From contig OX031060.1 in the NCBI GenBank assembly GCA_943736015.1, forward strand, positions 3,740,001-3,804,000: a stretch of DNA of 64,000 nt, written 5' to 3'. Below, piece by piece: positions 36,080-46,434 of the stretch. The position numbers were made by a program, and so were the translations under genes. The DNA is from Tridacna crocea. Its lineage: Eukaryota; Mollusca; Bivalvia; Cardiida; Cardiidae. The number at the start of each line of letters is the position of its first letter. Position 1 is the first letter of the stretch. A model generated the notes under the pieces. That model searched no databases. It was not told the DNA's origin and was given only the letters and a program-made list of their open reading frames with translations.

Positions 36080-36347
36080 TATGGCTTGCAACACGTGAAA
36101 AGGGGCATTCGGATATTTGCGTAAAGTGTCGTCTCGGATCAGCCTGTGCAGTCCGCGCAAGCTAATCCAAGACGGCACTTTACGATTGCATTGGACTTTG
36201 TGCTACAGTACACTTGTGCAATACAGGCAATTGCATCAAAACAGAAAGTGTCGTTTCGGATTAGCCTGCGCGGACTGCGCAGGCTAATCCGAAACAACAC
36301 TTTACGCAAACGTCTGAATACACCTTTTCACCTGTTGCAAGCCATAT
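36080..36347. mobile_element. MITE with two internal palindromes
   Basis: Terminal inverted repeat ATATGGCTTGCAACACGTGAA / TTCACCTGTTGCAAGCCATAT. Inside are two successive palindromes, one GATCAGCCTGTGCAGTCCGC and one GGATTAGCCTGCGCGGACTG, each with its partner, joined by CACTTTACG. Confidence 0.85.
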
Positions 36348-36869
36348 GGTGTCTATTTATGATTTTAACTTTGGCAAGTCTTAATTTTGTTGTCCAGGGA
36401 AGAGGTAATAGCATGGAATTGATGGTAAAAACACCATATTGTTGCCCATAAAACGTGATACTAGTCACATGACTTCCTACAGATATGTACTTGGTTTTCG
36501 GGCAGGTAAAATGTACTAAAACGGAAAATTTAACAATTTAATCAATGCACTGCTAATACATAGTACATATTAACTTTTGAGAGAATATTTCACAGCTTTT
36601 AACAATAACAAGAATAATGGCCTGATTTAGTATGCAGAACACTACTTATCCCCAGATTTAGTCCTAACACAGCGGATTGGAGATCCCAACTAACACCAGA
36701 AGTCTAAAGATTTGGCACAGGTATGCTCTTGTTTCTCTAATATTTGTTGACTTGGTAATTTTGTGGCTGCTGTACAGACAGATTCTTACCTAGCAAAGAC
36801 AGATTGCAAAGCAAAACCATTTTATCATACCAAAGAAAGATCCTATAACTCCCATGTTTTATATTTTTT

Positions 36870-37051
36870 CTTTACCAAAGGTTGGCCTTTTGAACTCGTA
36901 CAACACAATCCAGACCTCTGGGCAATGGCCTTTGGAAGAAATTATGGGTGCAAAAGAAAAATTGTCTCCTAATTTTCTATCGGCAGTTTCTTTTTAGATT
37001 TTGGATCAAACTTGAACATATTGTCTGTAAATGCTTTGAAATTGGACTATT
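36870..37051 (+). mobile_element. Palindromic MITE relic
   Basis: TTTACCAAAGGTTGGCC left end, hairpin remnants, and right arm TTGTCTGTAAATGCTTTG just before the next TTAA. Confidence 0.5.
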
Positions 37052-37280
37052 TTAACCGTTTATCCCATAAGGCATTTCTATGGTATCTCTAATTGACCCT
37101 AAATAACAGCAAGGATGAAGCCATTTCTTATGTGTGTATTACACCTTTTGATAGCATAGAAGACATTGTGACAAAAGATGAAAGTGCTCGTGACGACCAA
37201 TTTCACCTTTTGCCACAATGTTTTTCAAAGGCTCCTACAAGCAATGCGTAGAAATGAGTATCTATGGCGTAAAGGGTTAA
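37052..37280 (-). mobile_element. Palindromic TTAA MITE, subfamily C
   Basis: TTAACCGTTTATCCCATAAG to GGCGTAAAGGGTTAA, the reverse of the copies at 27086 and 28763. Confidence 0.9.
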
Positions 37281-37379
37281 AATTCTGCTACTTGGTAAAG
37301 AATGAAGCAGATTCTTGTAATATCCATATCGAGGGCAATTCATGTATTGGCACCAATTCATGACATATCTTTTTACAAT

Positions 37380-37584
37380 CTGGAGGTGTTGGCTATCATA
37401 ACTTTATTGGAAAAGGAGATGATGCTGCTGACCCGCATTTTCTCATTTTCTTTCGACCGTTTCTTTTTGTACCATTTTGTTTTACATGATCAAAGACAAC
37501 CCCTTTCATGAAAGCATCTTCTTCCTCTACCTGCTAAGCTTTCAGTGTCGATAAGTCTAAAGTTTTGTTTTCTGGTAAAGAGAC
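37380..37584 (+). mobile_element. Palindromic MITE relic
   Basis: Hairpin traces (GGAAAAGGAGATGATGCTGC / GCATTTTCTCATTTTC) and right end TTCTGGTAAAGAG. Confidence 0.55.
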
Positions 37585-38679
37585 ACAACATTGCAAATAA
37601 CCATGACCTACAATTTAAGGACCCTGCATGTTGTTACTAATTTTACATAACTAAACCGCACCCACTGACTAACTCTTGTCTGTTAGACTTCCAGTCTATT
37701 AGTTATACTTATTTTCAAAAGAACGAGGAAAACTATTTCATTGACATGACTTAATTCAGCCATCTGTTTATGTTTGATATAAATTACATAGCAAATAGTA
37801 ATGAATATATGAGAAAACGCATGTTTAAATAAAGGGTAAGAGGAGAACATCGAACATTTGGGGCAAAGAGAGACATTGCTGAGAACTTGAAATATCCTTG
37901 TTTGCCAAAAGCTTCGGTCAGATATCCTGAAATTCAGGGACATAAAGATGGAACATCTGCGTGAATGAACACTGGACCTGTTCAACAACTATGATGAGAA
38001 AACGGTTACTACTTAAATAGGGATATTTCAACGGTTGCTTTTCAGTTGTAGAGTAGCCATTGTATAGCTAGGTATGGATATACCTATTAGTGACAATCCA
38101 AATCTAATTAATGTATGTACATATTATAATGTATAGCGTATTCAATGTAACGGTACTATGTAACGGTACTCAAAGTATTTGAAAGAGATAAATGATAAAA
38201 GGCACAATATTTGACTATCCTAACTACTCTGCTCAAATCCACGCTCAAACAAGGTTCATAGCTCGTTTAAAGCTTTTCTTGGGCGAACAGATAGTTGCTA
38301 GTAGATGTTTAAAGTTTATTGTTGATTCAGTTTCATTTGCCAATGTTTAAAAACCATGACACAATGTTTAATTTTTTGTTCCACAAGTTATGCATTTAAA
38401 ATGACACTTGGTGTTTGTTGTACCAAAAAATGGTGACATAACAGTGCTCATATGGTTTTCTATACCCACTTGTACGTCCATGAAGTCTGACTTTTACCAA
38501 ATTTTCATAACCAGTTATAATATTAACTCTCTTAGTCTATACGGTAAAAGTTTCGTCAAAGTCCTGCAAGCCTATATTTTGTAAATGGAGAACAATCAGC
38601 TGGTTGTATGTGATATAAAAACATTCTCTAGAAAAGGTTGTGATGCGGGTGAAAAAACGAGGTCGAAGGACGAGTTCTT
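37585..38679. other. Unannotated stretch
   Basis: No gene recognised. The phrase TAACGGTACT(ATG) is repeated at 38149 and 38161. CpG becomes commoner from about here onwards. Confidence 0.4.
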
Positions 38680-39245
38680 AAAACAACGCCTAGAGGAAGG
38701 CTTCAGACTGACGGAAGGCTTCTGAAAACGCAAGAAGAGAAAAGATATTTTCTCTTATGTTGCACAATGTTTCCTATCTTGCCATTAAGGTAAGACCTGT
38801 GTAATGCACTTAAAATTCTAATTGGTTGATAAATAAGGATAAATAAGGATTTATGCAGAAATGATATTTTTGCACATTTCTAACGGATCAGAAATTGCGT
38901 TTATGTCTATCTTGAAATTATTTTTTTTTATTCTTTTTTTAGTTTTCTGAAAAGGGAGGTAATTATTACCTCTTTTTGAATTGAGAATATAGTGGTTTTA
39001 GATTCATAAATGATAATTCAAAGAATGGAAAAAATGAAAAGGTGAAAGTAGTTCAATAATACTCACTTTTAATTATAGCTAATTTTGCAGGGTATTTTAG
39101 TGGAAATAGCTGTTTCCATTACACTGGTCTTACCTTTAAACAATGCCTAGAGGAAGGCTTCAGACTGGTGGAAGGCTTCTGAAAACGCAAGGAGAGAAAA
39201 TATATTTTCTCTTATCTTGCACAATGTTTCCTATCTTGCCATTAA
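38680..39245. repeat. 108-bp direct repeats flanking a TTAA element
   Basis: A segment starting CGCCTAGAGGAAGGCTTC and ending TATCTTGCCATTAA occurs at 38680-38788 and again at 39136-39245 with few differences. Each copy holds a small hairpin (GAGAAAAGATATTTTCTC) resembling a decayed palindromic MITE centre. Confidence 0.8.
38789..39135. mobile_element. 347-bp TTAA-flanked element with 20-bp TIRs
   Basis: TTAA at 38785-38788 and 39136-39139. Ends GGTAAGACCTGTGTAATG and CATTACACTGGTCTTACC are inverted repeats with one mismatch. This is a second TTAA-targeting family, unrelated in sequence to the hairpin MITEs. Confidence 0.8.
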
Positions 39246-39453
39246 AAAAACACATCGATTAGTTGGGATTGAAATTTTTTGTTGGTTAAAGATTTACAGA
39301 TTCATAAGCCTAATTTTACTGCCAATACTGGAACATGCTGTAAGAAATAGGTAAGTCCAGATCATAGGTGCATTCGAGACGTCTGATCTTTGTCTTGGTA
39401 TATCTATAGCTGTCTACTACTGTTATCGTCTCACATGGGCAAAACAGTGTACC

Positions 39454-39682
39454 TTAACCCTTTCCCAAACGACAAACTTTTGGACTAGACCAAATTGGAA
39501 GCATTTGCAGACGACAATTCAACTCTTGCTGAAAAGATTATTTCTATCTATGATAGGGTAGAAAACATTGTGGGAAAAGGAGAAAATGCTGGTTACCAGC
39601 ATTTTCTCCTTTTCCCACAATGTTTTCAAAAGGTTACTATTCCATACCCGTAAAAACCAGGGATTGTTTGGGAAAAAGTTAA
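39454..39682 (-). mobile_element. Palindromic TTAA MITE, subfamily E, intact
   Basis: Reverse complement of the copy at 12269 with few differences. TTAA on both sides, perfect hairpin, CpG kept in GCAGACGAC. Confidence 0.93.
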
Positions 39683-40149
39683 ATTTCTTATTCGCTCGGT
39701 CATTATCCGAGTAAAATCGGAGCATTTGTTTGACAATCACGTAAAGATGACAGATGGTCGGTCACATGAGACTGGTCGGGTAACCTAAATTTATGGACGT
39801 ACGAGTGGGTTTCCATTTATATATTCAACATATTTTCATTTGCATTTATACATATATAACTAGGAATTTATGTATGTTTGTATATATTTTGCATTTACAT
39901 TTCTTTTTCTAAATAAATGCATTTACATGAATCTTGCTGGCCTAGGAAGACGCTGACAGTAACCTGTCCCACTTTTTGACAGTAATCCCAGCCTCACTGT
40001 TGACGGACATAGATTTAAGACAAAAATCCCCTTTGGATAAAATATCTAAACCTTTCACCACCCGCAATTTTTCAGCATGATTGTGTTTCATGAGCTTATT
40101 TGACTGGCACGACACCAAGGATTGGCGCAAAGGCATTGTCATCAATTGC

Positions 40150-40460
40150 AATGCCTATTTATACCCCCGCAAAACGAATGTAATCGGTGGGGGGGGGGGG
40201 GGGGGGTATACTAGAACCAGCCTGTTTGTCCTTCTGTATACAAAATACTAGTAATTTTGTGTCGCTAACTCCTCCTACAGTTTTCCTTCAAATGTATTGA
40301 AACTTTGCACATGTACTGATTATATATTGAAGATTTGAAAGACGCAATTTTGAAGTGTCAACTCTTCCTTGTTGAGGAATTATCTCCCCTTGAACCTGAC
40401 ACTTTTTTTCTGTCAAAGTGCTGGCGGGGGCATTAAGTCACATTCAGTGACAGCTCTAGT
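40150..40460 (+). repeat. TATACCCCCGC...GACAGCTCTAGTT dispersed repeat
   Basis: Begins TTTATACCCCCGCAAAACG, then a G-run at 40190-40206 and GTATACTAG, and ends GGGGGCATTAAG...GTGACAGCTCTAG. From memory this phrase pair bounds an abundant bivalve repeat. The class is unknown. Confidence 0.6.
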
Positions 40461-40559
40461 TTACCACTAGTTTACATCTGGGCCTGAAAAATTTAAATTT
40501 TAAAAACCGAATTGTTGATATTTCAAATTTCAATTCTACAGAAAAATAGCTCATCGGAC

Positions 40560-40625
40560 ATTGTAGATCAAAGATCGGTTTGCACGTTCCGTGCAGTCTG
40601 ATGTTGGACCTACACTGTCCGCCAA
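40560..40625. repeat. Small foldback repeat, GCAGTCTGATC family
   Basis: TTGTAGATCAAAGATCGG...CGTTCCGTGCAGTCTGATG...CCTACACTGTCCGCC. Confidence 0.7.
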
Positions 40626-40657
40626 AGGTCTGTGAGTCCGGCTTAGCAGTCTATGGC

Positions 40658-40885
40658 TTTACTCTTTACTAAACGACAAAATTTTAGGTTTGTCCAAATT
40701 GAAAGCATTTGCCGACGACCAAATAAAAGTGACTGAAAATTTGAAATTTATTTTGTATTGGGTAGAAAACATTGTGGGAAAAGGAGAAAATGCTGGTTAC
40801 CAGCATTTTCTCCTTTTCCCACACTGTTTTCTAAAGGCTTCTTTCTCGCGGTCGTCTTAAGTAGGGATTGTATGGTAATGGGTTA
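40658..40885 (-). mobile_element. Palindromic MITE, subfamily A
   Basis: TTTACTCTTTACTAAACGAC to GGTAATGGGTTAA. Perfect hairpin. CpG kept (GCCGACGAC). Confidence 0.92.
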
Positions 40886-40940
40886 ACAGGTATTTTCCTA
40901 GACAAAATAACAGCAGTCTTTGCTGCATGATGTAGCAATC

Positions 40941-41533
40941 ATGGCGAACGCCTTTGAAGGTATTTTTTTGAAAGACCCGTCGTTGTTGAAGAACACTGGG
41001 GGTTCTTGTAGAATCGTGCATAACACGGAACAAGGACAAGTGTTGAACTCTTCACCACACGATAAATTTTAGCCTCTTCCAAATGCAGAGCATCTGCAAG
41101 GTACAAATCTCAAAAGTGGTACAATTGAACTGAAGTCCTTTCACATAATATGCCCTGTGGAACTTGTGACCAATGGGGTACAATCTGCAATCCGGATAAA
41201 TGTTCACGTTGAGCTTTCCTTTGGAAGTAACTCATTACCAAACGACAATATTTTTGGCTTGTCCAGATCGAAAGCATTTGCAGACGACATATTGAAAGTG
41301 ACTGAAAATTTGATATTTGTTTTGTGAAGAGTAGAAACATTATGGGAAAAGGAGAAAATGCTGGTAACCAGCATTTTCTCCTTTTCCCAATATGTTTTCT
41401 AAAGGCGTCTTTCTTAGGGCTGCCAAAAGTAGGAATTGTGCGGTAATGGGTTAAGATCCACTTTTCCTTTTCCGGTCCTTTGAAGTATGAACATTGCGAA
41501 GACCAAAACTCTGCACGAAAGAATTTCAACTAA
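40941..41533 (+). CDS. Coding-like stretch interrupted by MITE sequence, unidentified
   Basis: ATG at 40941 in a good start context (AATCATGGCG) opens MANAFEGIFLKDPSLLKN... Open sequence runs to a MITE fragment at about 41042, resumes at 41100-41226 (GTIELKSFHIICPVELVTN, alternating hydrophobic residues as in beta strands), is interrupted by a complete MITE (41227-41454), and resumes in the same frame to TAA 41531-41533. The frame is unbroken once the target duplication is counted once. The opposite strand is open too, with codons in register, so direction is uncertain. No family recognised. It could be a gene whose introns come from MITEs, or a broken gene. Confidence 0.4.
41042..41099 (-). 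mobile_element. Left-end fragment of a palindromic MITE
   Basis: GAACTCTTCACCACACGATAA and the arm to GCATCTGCA, then stops. It lies inside the coding-like stretch. Confidence 0.65.
41227..41454 (-). mobile_element. Palindromic MITE, subfamily A, inside a coding-like stretch
   Basis: GTAACTCATTACCAAACGAC to GGTAATGGGTTAA. Hairpin perfect except the outer pair. With the following G the element reads GTAA...TTAAG, so it begins GT and ends AG like an intron. Confidence 0.92.
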
Positions 41534-41536
41534 TCA

Positions 41537-41721
41537 TCAGATAACTAATTTTAAACTGTTCTAAATTGAAAAACAAATGTGACCCAATTAAAAGAATTCG
41601 TCGTTTTTCATTGGGAAGGTCCATCGTGGTTGCCACCGTTTTCTCAGTTTCCCACAATATTTTTTTCAAGAAAACCCTTGAGTGTCGTAGAAAGACCTCG
41701 GACGGTTTAGTGAAGGGTTAA
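41537..41721 (-). mobile_element. Palindromic MITE relic
   Basis: CTGTTCTAAATTGAAAAACAA arm, shortened hairpin around GGTTGCCACC, right end TGAAGGGTTAA. Confidence 0.6.
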
Positions 41722-41901
41722 AGTATGTTTTTTTCACCAGTATTACATTTTTGCATGTTTATACCCGCGTTCAATTAACTACGATAAAAGCGACCATGGA
41801 GTATATTCATGTGGTATCATTATATTTGGTATTGATATTTTAATGAGCGCCTTGTCACCTCAAAATATAGAAGTCGGTGTCAACGAGGCACCTTAGAAAA
41901 T

Positions 41902-42011
41902 ATGGCCGCTGTACCACGTATCGACGAATCTAGTCCAATCGCAATGATTTACTTTCTTCCAAATTATCTGTCAGAAATTGTTAGACACAGAAAACTGCTC
42001 GAATTACTGCA
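41902..42011 (+). CDS. Candidate first coding exon, unidentified
   Basis: ATG at 41902 (AATATGGCC) opens MAAVPRIDESSPIAMIYF... and continues through ...LSEIVRHRKLLELL to a GTGAGG donor at 42012. The 110-base exon is CpG-rich, lies in single-copy sequence, and is preceded by about 120 bases with several CpGs that could be a promoter. Without splicing the frame stops at 42013-42015. The peptide is not recognised and no downstream exon was found. Confidence 0.42.
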
Positions 42012-42242
42012 GTGAGGACTTTTTCTCGGATTCAATATTTGAAGTAAAACAAACTCGTCAAAGAAAAAAAAAATACGGATTGAAATTCGATTTTTTTCTG
42101 ATGACGCGTCATGTAAATAATTATATCTCTCCCAAATTTCTAAATAGGTTTTAAAGTCGCCGATTATGGCACATAAAATGAACGCCCGTGAAAAACCGAC
42201 TTTTATAAAAATGTCTCCTTTTGTACATGTATATCTTACAGG

Positions 42243-42422
42243 TTTTACCAAATGAGAATTTTATAAAAATGAATAATTGGATTTGCCAGTGATAAGTAGA
42301 GAATGCGTAAAAAGAAAGGAAATATGCAGAATCCCAACACCTCCTTTTCGCTTAATGTTTTCATATTTTTTTATATTCTCGCTATGGTCTTAGAAACTCT
42401 GGTTTGTTTGAAAAAGGTTTAA
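42243..42422 (-). mobile_element. Palindromic MITE relic
   Basis: TTTTACCAAATGAGAATTTTA left end, hairpin mostly lost, right end GGTTTGTTTGAAAAAGG. Confidence 0.5.
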
Positions 42423-42882
42423 ACATTTTTTTTTTCAATGCGATTTATATGAGACATATAACTTAAACTATTGCCAGTTTAGATAATTGTTCGAAATTGG
42501 TAAAGTTGACAATTCTCCACGAATCAACCCGTTTGTCGTTAACTACATGTACTTTACAATAAGAAAATCTTTTACCAATTTCAGTGCTTTCAGCCACCTT
42601 TTTCGTTGCTTAGAGAGTAAACCCTGTACCAAACATTTTTTTTTTTCTTGTGGTCTAGACTGAAAGCATTTCCAGACTACAAATTCTGGTTGTGTTAGAA
42701 AACTATGGGAAAAGGAGAAAATGCTGGTTACCAGCAATTTCTCCTTTTCCTCATAGTTTTCTAACACATGATCCCTGGTTACCAGCATTTTCTCTTTTTC
42801 ATTCAGTGTTTTCAAAGGCAGCCGAGCCCTGGTAGCTCAGCCAGTAGCGATTAGGACTTGAGAACAGAGGGTCTGTGGATTA

Positions 42883-43310
42883 GGAAGTGATATCGGACCT
42901 GCGCATTTTCGTAACTTATGTCGGCCATATTTAAAAGTAAGTACGATATGAAGATAGAATGAGGCTAGCTTGGGTGGATACAAACGGACTACAAAGACTC
43001 TCATGTATTTATCAAAGACATTAGATGAATACATTTAATATTCTGATGTTTTAGACAGGAAGCAGATGTCTATATGCACAAACACTTTGACCAAATATCA
43101 AAAAGTGATTGGGTTTTATTAGTTGGTCGAAGTCTATTCTATTATTATAAGTAGTTAACAAAAGCTTTGACAAAAAACAAAGTCCCTAGGCATTGTACGC
43201 TTTGGAGGTCTAAAGACTTTTTCGTATCATTAAAAGGAACGATTACAAAAAAAACACAGTCTTGCCAAACACGCACATTGACTTAATAACAAGGGTCCGA
43301 TATCACTACC
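42883..43310. mobile_element. 428-bp MITE with GGTAGTGATATCGGACC termini, inside the SINE
   Basis: GGAAGTGATATCGGACC on the left and GGTCCGATATCACTACC on the right are inverted repeats with one mismatch. It separates the head of the type II SINE from its body. The interior is not recognised and the target duplication is unclear. Confidence 0.8.
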
Positions 43311-43469
43311 TGTGACGTCACACTGACATACGTTGTGAGGGGTGTATGTGAGAAAGCAGCCAGTGGCTCGGAAAGAATATTGTACAGAGTATGGTAAAAG
43401 AAACTCCTGGAAAGTATGGATAGGTGCACTAGTCGCCGCTATGTAACTGAAATAATGTTTGTCACGGCG

Positions 43470-43696
43470 TTAACCCTTTCCCAAACGAAAATTTTGGACT
43501 CATCCAAAATGAAAGAGTTTGCAGATGACAATTTTAGATTTTGAGAAAATGACAGAATATTCTCAAAAAGGGTGGAAAACACTGTGGGAAAAGGAAAAAT
43601 TGCTCGTTACGAGCAATTTCTCCTTTTCTCACTGTGTTTTCAAAAGACTTTTACTGCAGACACGTAAAAACCAGGGCTTGTTTGGGAAAGGGTTAA
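43470..43696 (-). mobile_element. Palindromic TTAA MITE, subfamily B, inside the SINE tail
   Basis: TTAA on both sides. The SINE tail reads ACGGCGTTAA before it and TTAAACGTCAATCAATC after it, so the insertion duplicated the TTAA of GGCGTTAAACGTC. Confidence 0.95.
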
Positions 43697-43768
43697 ACGT
43701 CAATCAATCAATCAATCAATCAATCAAAGGCATTCGTCCTGAGCGGCGTTAAAACGTTGCACAGTGTG

Positions 43769-43948
43769 GTTTACTCATTAACAAAGGACAAATTTATAGA
43801 CTTGTACAAATCGAAAGCATTTGCAGACGACATGATCAAAGTGACTGAAAATTTGAAATTTGTTTTGTGAAGAGTAGAAATCATTCCCCTTTTCCCACGT
43901 TTTCTGAAGGCTTCTTTCTCAGGGCGTCAAAAGTGTGGTCAGGAGTTA
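43769..43948 (-). mobile_element. Palindromic MITE lacking its central hairpin
   Basis: GTTTACTCATTAACAAAGGAC to GGAGTTAA. Arms normal, but the sequence goes from GAAATCATT straight to CCCCTTTTCCCACG, so about 45 bases of hairpin are gone. Confidence 0.85.
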
Positions 43949-44481
43949 ATAAAAAGTTAACAACAGTGATAAAGTTGAACGATTGACTGTAGTATAATAA
44001 ACATTCACAAAAAGATATGCTGGTTTCCATTTGCTTCTTTTTCCAAAATGTTTTCTATTATTTCCAAAACAAAGTTCTTTTTTTTTGTAAATACCCAACA
44101 CTGTAAATACCCAACAAGTGTATCATTTTCCCACGACTCGACCCTGACATTGATCCGCTCCCCTGCATGGCAGGGTTTATATTGGATAATGAGAAAAATA
44201 AATACATTTTATGTCCCCTTCTTTTGAATTTCAAATCAAAGGATACAGTTTTCTTGTAGCCTTGTGTAGAGATACTGATCTTAGCTCGATCTTCTCCGAT
44301 AATTTAATCCTTGACAAAACAATCCCATGTTTAACTCTTTACTTACGACAAAATTTTAGATTGGTCCAAATTGAAAGCATATGCAGACGACAAAATAAAT
44401 GCAACTCAAAAACTGAAACTTGTTTCCAGCAGGGTAGAAAGCATTGTGGGAAATGCAGAAAATGTTGGTAACCAGCATTTT

Positions 44482-46434
44482 TAGCTCACCTGAGCACAAC
44501 GTGCTCAAGGGGAGCTTTTAGGATCACCCGGTGTCCGTCGTCCGTCGTGCGTCGTCGTGCGTCAGTGCGTCGTGCGTCGTCAACAATTCTTTAAACATCA
44601 ACTCCTCCTAAACCGCTGGGCGGATTTGGACCAAACTTGGCTGGAATGTTCCTTGGGAGATCCTCTTTAAAAATTGTTCACAGAATTTGATTCCGTCAAA
44701 AACTCTGGTTGCCACGGCAACGAAATAGAATTTTTTAGGAAATTCTTTAAAAATCTTCTTCTCTGAAACCGCTGGCCAGATTTTAAAATAATTTCACACA
44801 GATGTTCCTTGGGTGACCCTTTTCAAAAATTGTTCGCGAAATTTTGATCCGTCAAGAAACATGGCTCTGGTGAATGGGGGCATCTTGCACTATACAGAAA
44901 TGATTAAATTCTTAAAAATTCTTCTTCTCTGAAACCGCTGGCCAGATTTTAAAATAATTTCACACAGATGTTCCTTGGGTGACCCTTTTTCAAAAATTGT
45001 ACGCGAAATTTTGATCCGTCAAGAAACATGGCTCTGGTGAATGGGGGCTTCTTGCACTATACAGAAATGAAGAAATTCTTAAAAATTCTTCTTCTCTGTA
45101 ACCGCTTGTCAGATTTTAAAATAATTTGACAGAGATGTTCCTTGGATGACCCTTTTCAAAAATTGTTCGCGAAATTTTGATCTGTCGAGAAACATGGCTC
45201 TGGTGAATGGGGGCTTCTTGCACTATACAGAAATGAAGAAATTCTTAAAAATTCTTCTTCTCTTCAACCGCTTGTCAGATTTTAAAATAATTTCACAGAG
45301 ATGTTCCTTGGATGACCCTTTTCAAAAATTGTTCGCGAAATTTTGATCTGTCGAGAAACATGGCTCTGGTGAATGGGGGCTTCTTGCACTATACAGAAAT
45401 GAAGAAATTCTTAAAAATTCTTCTTCTCTTCAACCGCTTGTCAGATTTTAAAATAATTTGACAGAGATGTTCCTTGGATGACCCTTTTCAAAAAGTGTTC
45501 GCGAAATTTTGATCTGTCGAGAAACATGGCTCTGGTGAATGGGGGCTTCTTGCACTATACAGAAATGAAGAAATTCTTAAAAATTCTTCTTCTCAGAAAG
45601 CGCTGGCCAGATTTTAAAATAATTTGACTACGAAATGTTCCTTGGATGACCCTTTTCAAAAATTGTTTGCGAAATTTTGATTCGTCAAGAAACATGGCTC
45701 TGGTGAATGGGGGCTACTTGCGCTATAGGGAAATGAAAAAATTCTTAAAAATTCTTCTTCTCTCGAACGGCTGGCCAGATTTTAAAATAATTTCACAAAG
45801 ATGTTCCTTGGGTGACCCTTTTCAAAAATTGTTCGCGAAATTTTGATTCATCAAGAAACATGGCTCTGGTGAATGGGGGCTACTTGCACTATAAGGCAAT
45901 GAAGAAATTATTGAAAATTCTTCTTCTCTGAAATGGCTGGTCAGATTTTGGAAAATTTTCACAGAGATATTCCTTGGGTGACCCTTTTCGAAATTTGTTC
46001 ATGAAAGTTTGATTCATCAAGAAACATTGCTCTGGTGAATAGGGGCTACTTGCACTATATGGAAATGAAGAAATTCTTGAAAATTCTTCTTCTCTGAAAC
46101 GGCTGGTCAGATTTGAAAACTGTTTCAAGGAAATATTCCTTGAATGGCCTTTTTCAAAATGTGTTCGCGAAATTTTGATAGGTCAAGAAATATGGCTCTA
46201 GTGAATGGGGGCTACTTGCACTGTACGGAAATTAAGAAACTCCTAAAAATTCTTCTTTTTTGAAACTGCTGGTCAGATTTTGAGAGGACTTTTACAGGTG
46301 ACCTTTTAAAAATTGCTTGGCAAAATAATGATTTTGTTTCCAGTGTTTCAATACCTTCAAAAAAAAAAAAAAAAAAGGCTATGGTCCTCTCAAAAATTCA
46401 GGTGAGCGATCCAGGGCCATCTTGGCCCTCTTGT
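44482..46434 (+). mobile_element. Helentron-like non-autonomous element with 166-bp array
   Basis: Starts AGCTCACCTGAGCACAACG and ends CAGGTGAGCG, then a hairpin GGGCCATCTTGGCCC followed by TCTTG. CGTCGTGCG repeats lie near the start. The insertion lies in a T-rich spot without clear target duplication, as expected for rolling-circle elements. No coding part. Confidence 0.78.
44640..46300 (+). repeat. 166-bp tandem array, about 10 units
   Basis: The phrase TTCCTTGGGTGACCC (or GGATGACCC) starts at 44649, 44805, 44971, 45138, 45304, 45470, 45638, 45804, 45970 and 46136, a steady spacing of 166-168 bp after the first. Middle units are most alike and outer ones diverge. The period is not a multiple of three. 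Confidence 0.95.

Larger units (their letters stand above)
42821..43723 (+). mobile_element. tRNA-derived SINE (type II), itself split by two MITEs
   Basis: Head GAGCCCTGGTAGCTCAGCC and GGACTTGAGAACAGAGGGT. Later parts GGATAGGTGCACTAGTCGCC and CTATGTAACTGAAATA. Tail (CAAT)n. A 9-bp target duplication, TCAAAGGCA, lies at 42812-42820 and 43724-43732, showing insertion into the MITE arm. Confidence 0.85.
42617..43771 (-). mobile_element. Palindromic MITE, host of a nested SINE
   Basis: Left part 42617-42820 has the end CCCTGTACCAAAC and an extended hairpin (GTTAGAAAACTATGGG and partner) plus an extra right-arm copy. The right part resumes at 43733 (TTCGTCCTGAGCGGCGTTAA) and ends GTGTGGTTTACTC. 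Everything between is a later insertion. Confidence 0.8.

Noticed and set aside
6642-40206. Poly-G runs at 6642-6661 and 40190-40206
   Set aside because: Simple homopolymer tracts, possibly with length error. The second belongs to a dispersed repeat.
41110-41529. 139-codon open frame on the minus strand
   Set aside because: Its middle is an entire palindromic MITE. The flanking parts are open on both strands and are treated under the plus-strand candidate instead.
45146-45846. Two matching 66-codon open frames (MTLFKNC...)
   Set aside because: They are copies of the 166-bp tandem unit. The period is not a multiple of three, the frame is lost from unit to unit, and nothing resembles a protein family.
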